Below, piece by piece: positions 10,516 to 21,845 of a stretch of DNA of 64,000 nt. The notes beneath the pieces are model-generated. The model did not search any database, had not been told where the DNA came from, and worked only from the letters and a program-made list of their open reading frames with translations. Both the position numbers and the translations under genes were made by a program. Positions within the stretch are counted from its first letter, which is position 1. Each line of letters starts with the position of its first letter. This DNA comes from Ophioderma brevispina. Its lineage: Eukaryota; Echinodermata; Ophiuroidea; Amphilepidida; Ophiodermatidae. The stretch spans positions 54,561-118,560 of the forward strand of contig JAMKCH010005416.1 of NCBI GenBank assembly GCA_023653785.1. Direction: 5' to 3'.

Positions 10516-11752
10516 TGGAAACCACCCAAAACGTGGAAGGGAAGAAAGACAACTCATGACCACCCCACCACCAATGAAACATCCTTAAATTTATCACCAT
10601 CAGTCAGCATGTGCATATATTCTTATCACATGGTGGACATCCTAATCTACATGGAGAGCTCAATTGCAATATAGGGATTGGGGATTGGAGTCTGAAGTGG
10701 TGAAAAAATGGCACCCATTTTTTTGCTGTCATTTGATGACTAAACTCTTTATTGGGTCTCTACCATGTGTTATATATATGGACACTGAAGATGCTCAAAA
10801 CTCATAATGAAGTAATCGTGCATAGGTATAGCCTGGAGGCTTTTAAATATTTTAACAGAGTCATAACGGACGGACATATGGACACACAGAATTTTGATTA
10901 GTATGTGCTTCCATGAACATTCGTTCAGGCGACATAAAAATGAGGTGCTATGATCACGAAATTACTTTATTACTTTGTTATTAGTTTTTAAAATAAGGGC
11001 GAGAAAAAATAAGAAATTGTATTTATATATTGTGTTGAGTTATGTTTTTACAGTGTCTTTTATGACGTCAATGTCTCACTTAGTTAACATAACTGTGATG
11101 CCAAATTTGAGCTCATCTAAGGTCAAATCTCTAGATTTCTGTACATTCATGACAAAAGTATGAAAGGTCATTTCAAGGACATCTATCAACTCAGTAAACA
11201 TTGTCGCATAGTTAGGATTTTTTACCGACAATTTCAAAGAGACTCAAGATTTCTGTAGTCATTTAATGTCAATCAGCAGTCTAAAGGTATTAACAAATCG
11301 ATGTCAACAATGCAGGTCATTTCAGGTCATCTGGTTAATTTGAGGACATTTATCTTCTTTTGACACCTAGTGCATATTTTTCACATTTCATGACAGAATA
11401 TTTGAAGATCATATCTAAGATCACCAAGAATCATGAGCCTCACATCATTAACACGTTGGATGGCTCATCAATGTTACTATCTTCACACCCCGTTTCTTGA
11501 ACATACAAACCACAGTTACGGTTCCCAAAATGAGAAGATAACCCTTGTCCAAATCTTTGTGGGGCTTCCACTGCAATAACAGGGCCAGAATAATCACTAC
11601 CATCGACATCATTTGTGAAACTATTGATTATCAGTCAGTGTCGTGCATAGATTCACACCAGTCACCTGGAAGTTTCTATCCCGGTTTCTATTATTCTCTG
11701 ATAAACCAATGGCACCCACCAATGATGTCATCACCAACCCAAATATTGAATG
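10516..11752. other. Non-coding stretch, nothing recognised
   Basis: AT-rich sequence between the minisatellite and the first direct repeat. No exon, RNA gene or repeat seen. Confidence 0.4.
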
Positions 11753-12120
11753 CCTTCTGGTCCCTCTTTCTAGACTTGACAAAAACACATCAATTCTAGT
11801 TGCATTTCCTGGGACCTTTAAGGTGATCACTTAATATAGATATATTCTTGGCAAGCATTTTAACCACACTTGAGCTCTCTGTAGCGCACATAAAGGATTA
11901 AAAGGTCACAATGCCCAAAACACAATGGCGTCATCTCCCATCATGTCTTTAATACTTCATGTTTTTAAGTATTGCCATTTTTGGCTAACTCGGTTTAGTT
12001 TTTGTATAAATATGTCAAAAATTGTATTACTATTTCAATAATTGGACTGTTATCAGTCATGATATTATTGACATGTCAACGTGGTACATTGAATTCAAAT
12101 TAAGTGTGAATTGATGTACT
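11753..12120 (+). repeat. Direct repeat, left copy, flanking the APE-type LINE
   Basis: About 370 bp matching 16211-16591 in the same orientation: CTTCTGGTCCCT, TAGGTGATCACTTAATATAG (variant), AGCTCTCTGTAGCGCACAT, CAATGCCCAAAACACAATGG and GAATTCAAATTA...GAATTGATGTAC occur in the same order in both. The copies differ by many small indels, so they are old. Confidence 0.85.
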
Positions 12121-12469
12121 ATTTAGCCGCCCTCACAAAGGCAGCTGCAAGCAATTTTTGTTTTGTCGCCGAATCGGCATTTTTATGCCTTTTTTACTCA
12201 CATTTTTGATGTTGGTCTTTTAATTTGTGACAGTGTAATGTGTCGTATGAACAGTAGAACATCTCGGTTTTTTTGTCAGTTGTGTGTTTGTGCCGTATTT
12301 TGTGCATTTCCATTCTTGGGACCTGGATGGACCAGCACCGGTAAGTGCGTAATAGGATCAGAATTCGGCACCCTACACGAACTGTGTGAAACGATCGGGG
12401 ATACGATAGTCCCAATGAATCGTATCTGCTACTCTAGACAACAACTACTGAAGCATACGCAATAATAAA

Positions 12470-15300
12470 ATAATGAATCGTTTTTATCAACGAACCTTTG
12501 GTGTGTTCTCAAACAAGTGGTATCTGAAATATGCTAGAGGGGTTGCCAGCGGTAGAAAGAAACTGAGACAACTAAAAGACATCATGAGACTAGAACCTGT
12601 AGAACTGAACAGTGTACATTAGCAATACCACTTACATGCAGGTAGCAAAGAGTGTTTTTATTAACATACCCAGAGATCTGAAAACAAAAAGTCGGTGTAG
12701 TATTTGGTTTTTTACCACGACTTTTTCTGACAAATGCACGATCCGTCCCTTATAAACCACGAACTTGAAAGTGCTTACACAAGCTAATTCAGATCTTGCA
12801 GTTGTTCCCGAGTCCTGGGTATCTCCTTACCTCCCCCTGACTGTACATATTGCAGGTACCTTTTTTTACTAACTTTCCGTACCAACGAGCGGTGGAATTT
12901 TGGTATATGTTAACACCAATATAAGGTAGGAAATCTCCGAATTACAGTACCATCGGAATTGGAATAACGGCTGCTAATTTCTCACCCAAACTGTCAAGAA
13001 AACTGTTTCCGTACATGGTTCATTTGTGCAGTGGATATTCAACCCGAGTCGCCTTATCAGGAATTGTTAGTTTCACATATTGTAGCAACTGTTGACTATT
13101 TACGTGCAAAGAAGTCTCAAGCTGGATTGTTCTCATCATGGGTGACTTCAATAGGCACTGATATAAAACACTTTTGTTTAGAAAACAGACTGACACAAGT
13201 GGTCAATAGCCACAAAGAGGGGCTATTTTGGATTTAATTATTACAATATTTCTGATCATATCGTGTCACGCGGTATTTCTCTCCAATAGTGTCGTAGTGA
13301 CACAATTGTGTCAGACTGGATCCTAAAGTCCTTGATCTATAATGGCACACAAACTAAATGGTTTCACCCATGACCGATCACTCCAGCGTGAATTTGTTCC
13401 AGTGGACCAAATCCATTATGGACATAAGTATTCCTTCCCCACATTCAAACCAAAGGCAATGCCTTCTATGAAAAGCTTCAGTGAGGGTATGCCAAGTTTT
13501 TTTCAACTAAAAAGGTCCGGTTGCATAATCGTGATAAGCCGTGGATGACAGACAAGGCCAAGAACCCTCATGGGCTTAGACAAGCTTTTGCTGATGGTAA
13601 TATTAAACAAGAAAGCACTTCGAATAGGTCATAAGATAAATTCAAAGCGAAAGTGCGGTATAATTTGAATCGGAGTAACATCTGCAGAAATTGAGCCTGG
13701 TAACATGGCACACTGAAATAAGATTTACTTTGGCATCAGTCAAAACAGACACTTACTATTCATGTGCCTGATCTTGATCCTGGTGATCATGTGGCAGTTT
13801 GCAGATGCAATCAATTCACATTTAGCAGTTTTCTCACAAGCACAACACCCTTGCATTTGGATGACTCCCAGCTTATCTTCCTAGCAAAGAACCCCCCCTC
13901 ATTCCAGCCATGGGAATTTTTGAGATTTTGAAAAAAGAGCTGCTCAAAGGCTGGATACCATATAATGTTCAACCCCGGCTTCTTAAAAGTTTGCTTACGA
14001 ACTTAGCAAACGCAATTCACTGAGATTATTAATACTCTTTAGGCAAGGTAAAGTGCCTTCTCAGCTCAGTGGAAAGAATCCAACGTTGTCCCCATCCCAA
14101 AGCATACACGGACACTCCTTCAATCGATAAACTTCGGCCTGTTTCGCTTACACTAAGGTTGCGAGGGAGATTTCGAACTTTTTTTTATAACAATCACAAC
14201 ATATCGATGAGCGACAATACGGACCATCAGAAGGAATGCTACAAACACTGCTGAGAGTGTAATACCACCTTGTTTCGGGCGCGGAGAAGTTGGGTAATAT
14301 TGGCACGCTCGTATTAACTGACGTCTCAAAGCCTTTGATGTCATGACATAAGATTTGCTTTACAACCTCTTCGATGGGTGTATCACAGCGATCATACAGT
14401 GGTGTAGATTTCCTTGCAGTGAAAACAAGGGTTAGTACAGATGACGTTTCTGAATGGAACAACGTTATTAGGTGGTGTTTTCCTCAGGGAACAAAATTCG
14501 TCCCAATCAATCAATTTCTGGCCCAATCAATAGTTCCCGGCTTGATGGTCAGAGATACAGAGATCCAGGTTTGGAAATATGTGGATGATTTAACGCTGGT
14601 TGATAATATTTATCCACGGAGCAGGTAGCATCCACAAGCCTTGACTCTCTCCATTTCCGGGACTTGTTAGTAATAAGTTTAAAGTTGAATCCAGCAGTGC
14701 CAGGTTTTTTTTATTTTGGAGGAAAACTGCTCACTGCATTGGAACCCTGTATCTCGACCATCAACTGGCGAGAGTTAATAATTAAATATTGGGTGTAATG
14801 ATACAAGACGATTTAAAGTGGGACGTGCAAGTAGATAGTAGGTTCAAAAATCAGGTAGAAAATTGTTCTGCTTCGAAAGTTAAGAGAAGCAGGACTTAGT
14901 AAGAAGAGCTTCTCATTGTTTCCAAAGGTTACATTCGACCAGTGATCCGAATATGCTGCGCCTGTTTGGAATGCGGGCACACTCAGACACACTGAAGCAC
15001 ATGGAAGAAAATCCCAAGCGTGCTGCAGATGCATCATTGGGCAGAGGGTATACAAATATACCGATGCACTTGATGTTTTTGCAGATTTGAGACTCTGAAG
15101 ATCGTAGTAACCAAATCTGCATTCATTTGCTAAGAAAGCAGTACCTCCGATAAATTCTCCAATTTTTTTCCTGTGTCCTGATAATATGTCAAACAGAACT
15201 CAGGAAACACTCCCATTTGGTCATTTCAGATGTAGGACACACGGTTCCAGTGTAGCCCTCTACCATATTTAGTTTCTTGCTTCATCACCCAAATTTATAA
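12470..15300 (+). pseudogene. Degraded LINE: APE-type endonuclease plus reverse transcriptase
   Basis: ORF2 is readable only in pieces. Endonuclease: ESWVSPYLP near 12805, a GDFN motif at 13141-13152 (in VLIMGDFNRH), then DIKHFCLENRLTQVV at 13162-13206. RT: VPSQ..WKESNVVPIPKAYTDTPSIDKLRPVSLT around 14051-14155; W(C)FPQGTK at 14476; the catalytic Y-V-D-D at 14578-14589 followed by LTLVDNI. Tail: HMEENPKRAADASLG near 14998 and later LRKHSHLVI-like sequence to about 15260, as in the C-terminal region of jockey/CR1-type elements. Many frameshifts and stops make it inactive. The clade is inference; the endonuclease and RT motifs are direct. Direct repeats of about 370 bp lie on both sides. Confidence 0.85.
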
Positions 15301-15379
15301 TTGCAATATCCTGTGCAAGTTTCAAAGTTTATGTTGGTAATTCGGCCGTCCATCTAGGTCCCTGATATTATGGGGTGTG

Positions 15380-15750
15380 GATATGTTTTTATAACTTATT
15401 TTTGATTTTGGTTGTTGATTACATTTGATGATTATGGTCCTGCTTGTGCAGAGTTTTTAGTGGAGTGTGTATGTCTATTGTGTAAGTGTGTTGAAATTTT
15501 GTTTTGTTTTTAGTGTGTTGAGTGTGTGTGAGATTTATTAGTGTGAGTGGGTTGTGTTGGTGTTTTATATGAGTGATGTTTTTTGCATCTTCTGTATATA
15601 CGATGTGTGCGTGTGTGAGACTAATTGTGGGGTGTCAGTGTTACAGTTAGAGTGGGGATTGTGGAGGAGGGTATGTGGGGTTGTGTTAGTGTGTAGTTGT
15701 GTGAGTAGTTGTGTGTATGTGTTATGTATTTTTATTTTTAAGATAAATTA
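15380..15750 (+). repeat. T/G-rich low-complexity stretch
   Basis: The + strand is made largely of T and G, with GTGTGTG and GTTGTGTTAGTGTG runs. The open frame within it (a Val/Cys-rich peptide) reflects composition. It may be the 3' untranslated region of the LINE. Confidence 0.6.
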
Positions 15751-16014
15751 GGGTTATTTAATTTAAGTGCATATATTTATGCCAAGAGCTTGTTTATATA
15801 TAGTAATGTAGATTTGAATGTTTTTATATTGTAAAGGTTAACCCAATTCAGCTTATTAGCTGCCATGTGACATTATGTTAATAAACCAAGAATAAACCAA
15901 GAAACTTGTACCTGTTATCAAGTGAAGGTAATTCTGTCCAGAAGTTCAAGACGTCAAGGTTAGATAAGTTCCTCGACGACAATAATATCCACAGTAAAAA
16001 ATCAGGTGTTATTA

Positions 16015-16120
16015 CCACATCAGTCTGCCGCTAATGTACCTCATTAGGACCACAAACTGGAATACCTTTATGATTCCAAAAAACTGAAGCTTTCTGGCTT
16101 AAAAGACGCCAGCAGACAGT
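16015..16120. repeat. Dispersed repeat, second copy at 5935-6040
   Basis: See the 5935-6040 entry. It lies between the LINE tail and the right direct repeat. Confidence 0.6.
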
Positions 16121-16210
16121 TCATCAGTTATCAAGCTCCGGTGGCAACCAAATAATTAAAATCCGGGCACTATGTAAGAACAAATCTACCATTATTGGGT
16201 AGATAAACCT

Positions 16211-16591
16211 TTTCTGGTCCCTTCCTTCCTAGACTGACAAAACGCACATAATTCTAGTTGGTCATTTCCTGTGACCTTTAGGTGATCACTTAATATAGAT
16301 ATATTCTTGACAAGCATTTTAACAACCACCTTGAGCTCTCTGTAGCGCACATCAAGATTACAATTAAAAGTCACAATGCCCAAAACACAATGGCGGCATC
16401 TCCCATCATTCTTTAAGACCGTTTCATGTTTTAGTTATCTGCCATTTTTTGGCTGAACTCGGTTTAGGTTTGATATAATATGGTCAAAAATGTAATTAAT
16501 CTTTCATAATTGACTTTTATCAGTCCTGGATAATTATTGCACATGTCAAGTGGTAATTTGAATTCAAATTAGTGTTTGGAATTGATGTACC
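16211..16591 (+). repeat. Direct repeat, right copy
   Basis: Partner of 11753-12120. It starts at CTTTTCTGGTCCCTTCC and ends at GAATTGATGTACC. Both copies lack TG...CA ends, and the intervening element is LINE-like, so these are probably not LTRs. Confidence 0.85.
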
Positions 16592-17910
16592 TGTTATTAA
16601 GGTGACATCTTTTAACTGAAACATGAAAATGGGCGTGACGTTAATCGCTGCCTTTGCCTCAATCGACCCAATTTAAAGGGAACTCCACAAATTGGCCAAT
16701 GATGCTTTAAGTTGAATTTCACGATGCTTTGTGATTACTTCTAGTATGAACCTTTATCAATTAAGAGAGTTAAAAAGGCACTACGCGATCCTCAGCCTCC
16801 CCTAAATTCAAAACTTGGTACCATTAACAATCAAACTTGTCCCATATAAGCAATCTTGTATTTTTCTCATCTCATAATATCATCGTGCCCAATATGTCCA
16901 CTTACTTCTTTCTGCATCATGATCTCAGCTAAAATATGGTTTGGTTTTGTTTACGGTAAACCGGAAAATAGTTTGTAGCCTACTCTTATGGACTATTGTA
17001 AATACTACAATTACGCACACATTAAAATGCATGTGGATTCAAATTGAAGTTTGGAATTAAAGTATGTTGGTTATGGTTCCTTCTACGAAGAGAGAAATAT
17101 ATTTTGGTCATCGGGGGGTACCTAACTTAACCGAAGTTTGTCACATGTTCATTTAACTTCATCGTAAAACCACATGTGGAAATTTATATAACCGAAAGTT
17201 TCAATTCATTAACCATATGCAAAACACACATATAACTTTCCATTGGCAATATACCTAAGATTTTTGCTGTCCACTTCCATTTCGTTTGCTCCATGAACGT
17301 GTTTGCAATTGCTGCCTTTTGCCAGCACAATCAAGCATCTTGACTCCTTTGCTCCAAGAAGTGTTGCTGATGATACAGCAGAAAGAGGATCATTTCAGGA
17401 TTGCCTTGCTGTCGTCAGGGTTTTACAGGATTACGGCAGATTACGACTTTCTTCAGCTATTGATCACACAGTAAGAAGGACACAACTTAAGAAGGAAAGT
17501 AATTATATGATTATTTTAACTTAAAGTATCCATTTCGACATTTTCGTAGATCCGATCTTGGCCTGCATTTAACAGACGGTGACAATATGTTATTGTTTGT
17601 CTTTCAAGAAATGAAATATGTAAGATAGTACGAGCCTAGACCATTCCGAGAATGTGAGGCTGATTAGATATTTCGCTAAATAAAACACTCGAACCTTCTA
17701 AATAAACAGGCCTCTACAGTCACGATTTATACAAAAAAAACAAACAGAATGTTTTTTTACAAACAAGGAGAAAGAAGTACCCCATACAATTGATACACAT
17801 CTGGAAAGCGCATGTCGTTTAGGTTCCGAAACCGCAAAATCTTTCCAACATGATACATATTGACCGAGTTTGGCCGATGAAAATTTTTGTACGCAATTTT
17901 TTCATTTTTC
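16592..17910. other. Non-coding stretch with one weak exon candidate
   Basis: At 17327-17470 (+) a frame reads SFAPRSVADDTAERGSFQD...LSSAIDHT between a possible acceptor (TTTTGCCAG) and a possible donor (GTAAGA at about 17471). I recognise no family, and no neighbouring exon supports it. Nothing else is seen. Confidence 0.25.
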
Positions 17911-18537
17911 CACGGATTGTTACTGTTTTAGTTTTCTTTAAGACAGTAACATTCTCCAGCACATCTTTGTTTGTGGTTTTGTTCTGCGACAAAACATTTC
18001 TGATATTGAAAAGGTTTCAAGTTTTAGATATTCCGATCTTGCCTCTTTGTTCTTTACTGCGCTGCTCTGCGCTCCACTTGCTGCCTCGAAGACGGATTTG
18101 CTCCATTAATTTTGAAGTCCAAAGATTCGTTGCAGCTTTGGGGCACTGTGTTGGTTATTGATTCCAAGGAACTCTGTCCAATTCATCGTATTGTTCCCAA
18201 CATTTCAGCAAAGGCCATTAATTTGCGTCTATCATTTGGGGAACATTGAAAAGTGAAGTGTATGCCCAGGACCACCAGCAAACTTGCCCAGAACTTCGCA
18301 ACAGAAGAACCGCTGCCTTTGCCGCATTCGACGTACAAGAATCCACCCATCTTAGAGGTAGTCCAAGTGGAGGGCAGAGCAGCGCAGTAAAGAACAAAGA
18401 GGTAAGATTTGGATTTCCAATAATTAAACTAACCTTTTCAATATCAGAACTGACCTAGTCGCAAAACGAGACACCATAAACCCAAGAATGTGCTAGATTG
18501 TATTGTGTATACAACTAAAACAGTAACAACTCCATGG
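17911..18537. repeat. Large imperfect inverted repeat, arms about 185-200 bp, loop about 240 bp
   Basis: The arm at 17911-18095, read on the - strand, gives GCGCAGAGCAGCGCAGTAAAG, AACAAAGAGG, CCTTTTCAATATCAGAA, GTCGCA and ACTAAAACAGTAACAA. The arm at 18336-18537 has the same series on the + strand (GGGCAGAGCAGCGCAGTAAAG, AACAAAGAGG, CCTTTTCAATATCAGAA, GTCGCA, ACTAAAACAGTAACAA). A fold-back transposon or a local inverted duplication are both possible. The right arm is covered by an open frame of unknown meaning (18246-18458). Confidence 0.85.
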
Positions 18538-19839
18538 AAACAAGTGATACAAATCACCAATCTCCAGACTATACTCTGCCAGTTTGCCCCACGCAGGTTT
18601 TCCGGGGACTCGTTTTCCTCATTCTTCTAATACTGGATGGTTTTCCCTAGTGATGTAAAAGCGTATGACGTAGTAGTGTGATATTTTTGAAATAAAGTCT
18701 TTTCTGACACTAATCTAACCCAAGAGTGTTTGTCGTTTTAAAACTAATACACCTCCTCCTACTATTCCGAGGGGTGGATTTTGAATTACCTCTTGAAATA
18801 ACGCGATGTGCGACTGGAATTGCTTTTTTTTACAACAGGCATCTTTACAATGGGTCACTTTTGAAGATGTGGCATTTAACCATGGTTTTTCTGAGAAGGT
18901 CCACGGCCCCGGACCAGTTTTAAAATTTGGTCTCACATTTTAATGTACAGTCACACCTAACATGGCTCTATATTTTGTGTGTGAATGAACCTTAGATAGT
19001 TGGGGGTTTCAGACCTTCACCGACATTGCCCGTCAAAATAACCTTAGCATGCTTAGCATCCCCGAGCCCAAGGAAAAAAAACACTTTCGGATTAATAACA
19101 CAAGTGATTGCTGAGAAAGCTTTCTAAATTATTTGCATCCCTGTATCAGTAATGGTTGGCTCTCCTGGTTATTTGTAGTAGCCTTGGCTTATATCTCATG
19201 CTTAGTCATCGTTCTCACACCCCGCCTTTTGCTCTTTTTCCTGTGCAAACTGAAACCAATTTTTGGTATTTGGTTCTTGTTTGATTACATGTGATGTCAT
19301 ATACCTCCTGGATATTATTGCTTCGTCTGCCGCCTTATTTTCTTTGACCAAGGCCTGTTGGTTGTAAGTATTCGGTTTACATGGCTACTTAAAAAATATT
19401 TGAATTGATACGAAAAAATGTTACTTGATCTTTGTATTACTCTGCGCATCCATCCTTCATGAGTCAAGCTATTTAAAATAGTAGTTCTAGCAGCCAACAT
19501 CAGACGAAATTAACCTGTTGTAATCCTGCTAGTTTAAGTTGTGTGTTTTAGCCCCCGGTTTTCCACATTCTTATAATACACATAATATATATTGCTTTGT
19601 ATTTTGATATTAATTTGTATACGTATTCTACAGATTGATGCCCACCGGGTTAGAAAGCAATATTTGCGACCAGAAATTTAAGGTATATGAATAAACCCGT
19701 TTCATGGCAAAAAGCATTTCGAAATTTATAAAACAAACACTACAGTATCGCCATATCTCACTATCAATCATCGAAGCTCAACTGTATCACTTTCTCCATA
19801 CTCGAAATAAGTTCCTTATCTAGAAGGGATCCACTATTT
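18538..19839. other. Non-coding stretch, nothing recognised
   Basis: Open frames here are short and resemble no family. No repeat could be matched. Confidence 0.4.
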
Positions 19840-20600
19840 GGATACCTCTCTGTTAAACTAGAGATACAAAATTATCTAAAGATAAAGGAACCGTTTCACA
19901 AAATAAGCTTTGTTCACCCTAGATAAGGACGTTTTTGAACTCAGCTTTGTTATTTCTAATAAGGCCCGTTGAATTTGGGGGTTAGTTTTTGCTCTCAGCA
20001 TAAGACGCGTTATTTAATGTTCAGCCTTTTGTTAACTTTAGATATAGACCGTTAGGGGGATTCAGCTTTATTTACACAATGTAAGGACCGTCATTTGGGG
20101 GTTCAGTTTTTGTTATCTCTAGGATGCAGCCTTCCATATCTCGGAAATAAAATAATGCAAGGATTTAGATAGGGCCCCACTTGTAACGGCGCACGGTACT
20201 ATATTACCCCTAACATCTAGCTCACCAGCTGTTAGAGGTAGTCGTACTGGGTGAAGTGGGACAAGCGAGAAAAATGTCTTGCCCAGGGACACAACACGTT
20301 GGCCACGTCCGGGATCGAACTCACCACCTAACTATCAGAGTTCTGCGCTCTTTCCTGACCACACGTGCCTCTAAAGGAACTATCCAAAGATAAGCTTTGC
20401 TTCCCAGATAACTATCGTTATTTGGGGTTCAGCTGGTTTTCGCGGATAAGGCTTGCTAGCTTGAGATAAGGGCAGCAGTATCCTAAGATAACTTTGTTAA
20501 CTTAAGATAAGGTGCATTATTTGGGGTTACGCTAATTTTGTTTCTCCAATTAACGATCGTTATACTTGTTAACGAAGCGTTATTGGAGGCTACGCAACCT
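19840..20600. repeat. Degenerate minisatellite, about 40-55 bp unit, split by a SINE
   Basis: Repeated blocks such as AGATAAGGACGTT, TAAGGACCGTCATTTGGGGG, ATTTGGGGTTCAGCTGG and AACTTAAGATAAGG alternate with 'TTCAGCTTTGTTA'-type sequence at 19840-20130 and again at 20395-20600. The two blocks are separated by the SINE-like element. Confidence 0.65.
20185..20390 (-). mobile_element. tRNA-derived SINE
   Basis: Read on the - strand from about 20373: CACGTGTGGTCAGGAAAGAG, then GGTGAGTTCGATCCCGG (a tRNA B-box-like block), then GTTGTGTCCCTGGGCAAGAC and CTTCACCCAGTACGACTACC. This order, a tRNA-like head followed by a GTTGTGTCCTTGGGCAAGACA-type body, is typical of tRNA-derived SINEs of marine invertebrates. 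The recognition is from memory of the motif and not from a search. It sits inside the minisatellite. Confidence 0.75.
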
Positions 20601-20715
20601 TATCGTGAAAAAAAGGTGAACGTCTTGGGTGTATTATTTAAATTAAACATAGCATTGTGTTGGTTTGTGGTAATACGTTAGCCTGGTGAGCTTTCTGTTG
20701 TTTGTTTTCTCTTAC

Positions 20716-20862
20716 AGCGTGACTTGCTGGGGGTTCAACTGGATCCCCCTTGACATCTTTTAATCTGTTGACTGGGGTAACAGGCTCTCCACAAGACTTA
20801 GAGGATGGTACAGCACCACTTCTTATTCTGTTACGATTACCAAGACTTATCAAAGTACACAT
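20716..20862 (-). CDS. Possible first coding exon of an unknown gene
   Basis: From an ATG at 20862 with A at -3, 49 codons are open: MCTLISLGNRNRIRSGAV, then SSKSCGEPVTPVNRLKD, then VKGDPVEPPASHA. A strong donor GTAAGAG follows at 20715 and leaves phase 0. The sequence looks like protein in its mixed, non-repetitive composition. I do not recognise the family, and I found no second exon to the left. The same bases give an acceptor-like CTTACAG on the + strand, but frames there close quickly. It could be a chance frame. Confidence 0.35.
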
Positions 20863-21430
20863 TATGTGGAATTTTGTAGAAAAATCCGAAACAGACCATT
20901 CACCAAAATATTTCAGCTAAGATTGGTTTTACTTTTAATCCACCGTAACTAAACATGTAATGTAAACGCTGCTGAATAATGGAGTTGAAAATGACATACG
21001 TTCTCTTAAATTAAGTTACAATGAAAACGAAAGACGTTTCATAAACAGCACTATGAGTTCGAAGTGTGGAGAAGATGGTCTATACCATGATCGGTTAAAA
21101 TAAGTTTACATATGTTTTTTCTACTCTTCCCAATTCACCCAGCTGGAGGTTACATTAGGCTTTCCGCACTGTAGGTTTCACCATATATTTTTTGTGTTTT
21201 TAAAATTTAAGATAATCACTAATAAGACAATTGTCTAATTTAAAAACAAATAAACACATCTTGATTGGATTTGTCATTTTGATTCAATGAGCATATAGTG
21301 CACTAGTCCGCAGAATACTGCGTGTATAATTTCAACGTTGCAACGGCATGAATGATGATAATCGGGGAGGGATCATATAACCTGGAGATGCTGCTGAAGT
21401 TTTCACAGTACTTCTTTACTCTTTGTACAT
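20863..21430. other. Non-coding stretch, nothing recognised
   Basis: AT-rich, with no exon or repeat seen. If 20716-20862 is a real exon, the promoter would lie here, but no TATA box could be assigned. Confidence 0.35.
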
Positions 21431-21435
21431 TCACC

Positions 21436-21845
21436 GGGTGGTTCAGTCTGTTGGCTACTGCTCTACATATTCATCTGATACCTGCTGTAAACGATGTGTG
21501 GTTATAGGTTACGCATCATGACAGTTTAGCATCTGTTGTTTTTACAGGGTGGTTCAGTCTCTTGGCTACTTGCTCTACATGATTCATCTAATACCTGCTG
21601 TTATTTTTTTGTTTTTTCGATGTTGTTTATGGTTACCATCATGACAGTTTTGCATCTGTGTTTTTAAGGGTGGTTCATCTGTTTTCCTTGCTCTACTGAT
21701 TCATCTGAATACCTGCTGTTACTATATTGTTTATGGTGACCAGAATGACAGTTTAGCATCTGTTGTTTTTACAGGGTGGTTCAGTCTGTGGGTTACTTGC
21801 TCTACATGATTCATCTGAATACCTGCTGTTACTATGTTGTTTCAG
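21436..21845. repeat. Tandem repeat, about 105-121 bp unit, four copies
   Basis: GGGTGGTTCAGTCTGTTGG-type starts occur at about 21436, 21547, 21668 and 21774. Each is followed by TTGCTCTACATGATTCATCT, ACCTGCTGTTA and ATGACAGTTTAGCATCTG. Copies differ by indels. Confidence 0.9.

Noticed and set aside
9800..10529. Long open frames on both strands (up to 216 codons)
   Set aside because: They consist only of the 17-bp minisatellite read in different frames.
12163..12465. 100-codon open frame as a host gene
   Set aside because: Cys-rich but with no recognisable domain or splice context; it may be LINE 5' sequence or chance.
11753..16591. LTR retrotransposon with 370-bp LTRs
   Set aside because: The interior encodes an APE-type endonuclease and a LINE-type RT. 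The repeats lack TG...CA ends, and no primer-binding site is visible.
20185..20390. Functional tRNA gene on the - strand
   Set aside because: Only a B-box-like block and a rough tRNA head are present; the following body is typical of a SINE and no cloverleaf can be drawn.
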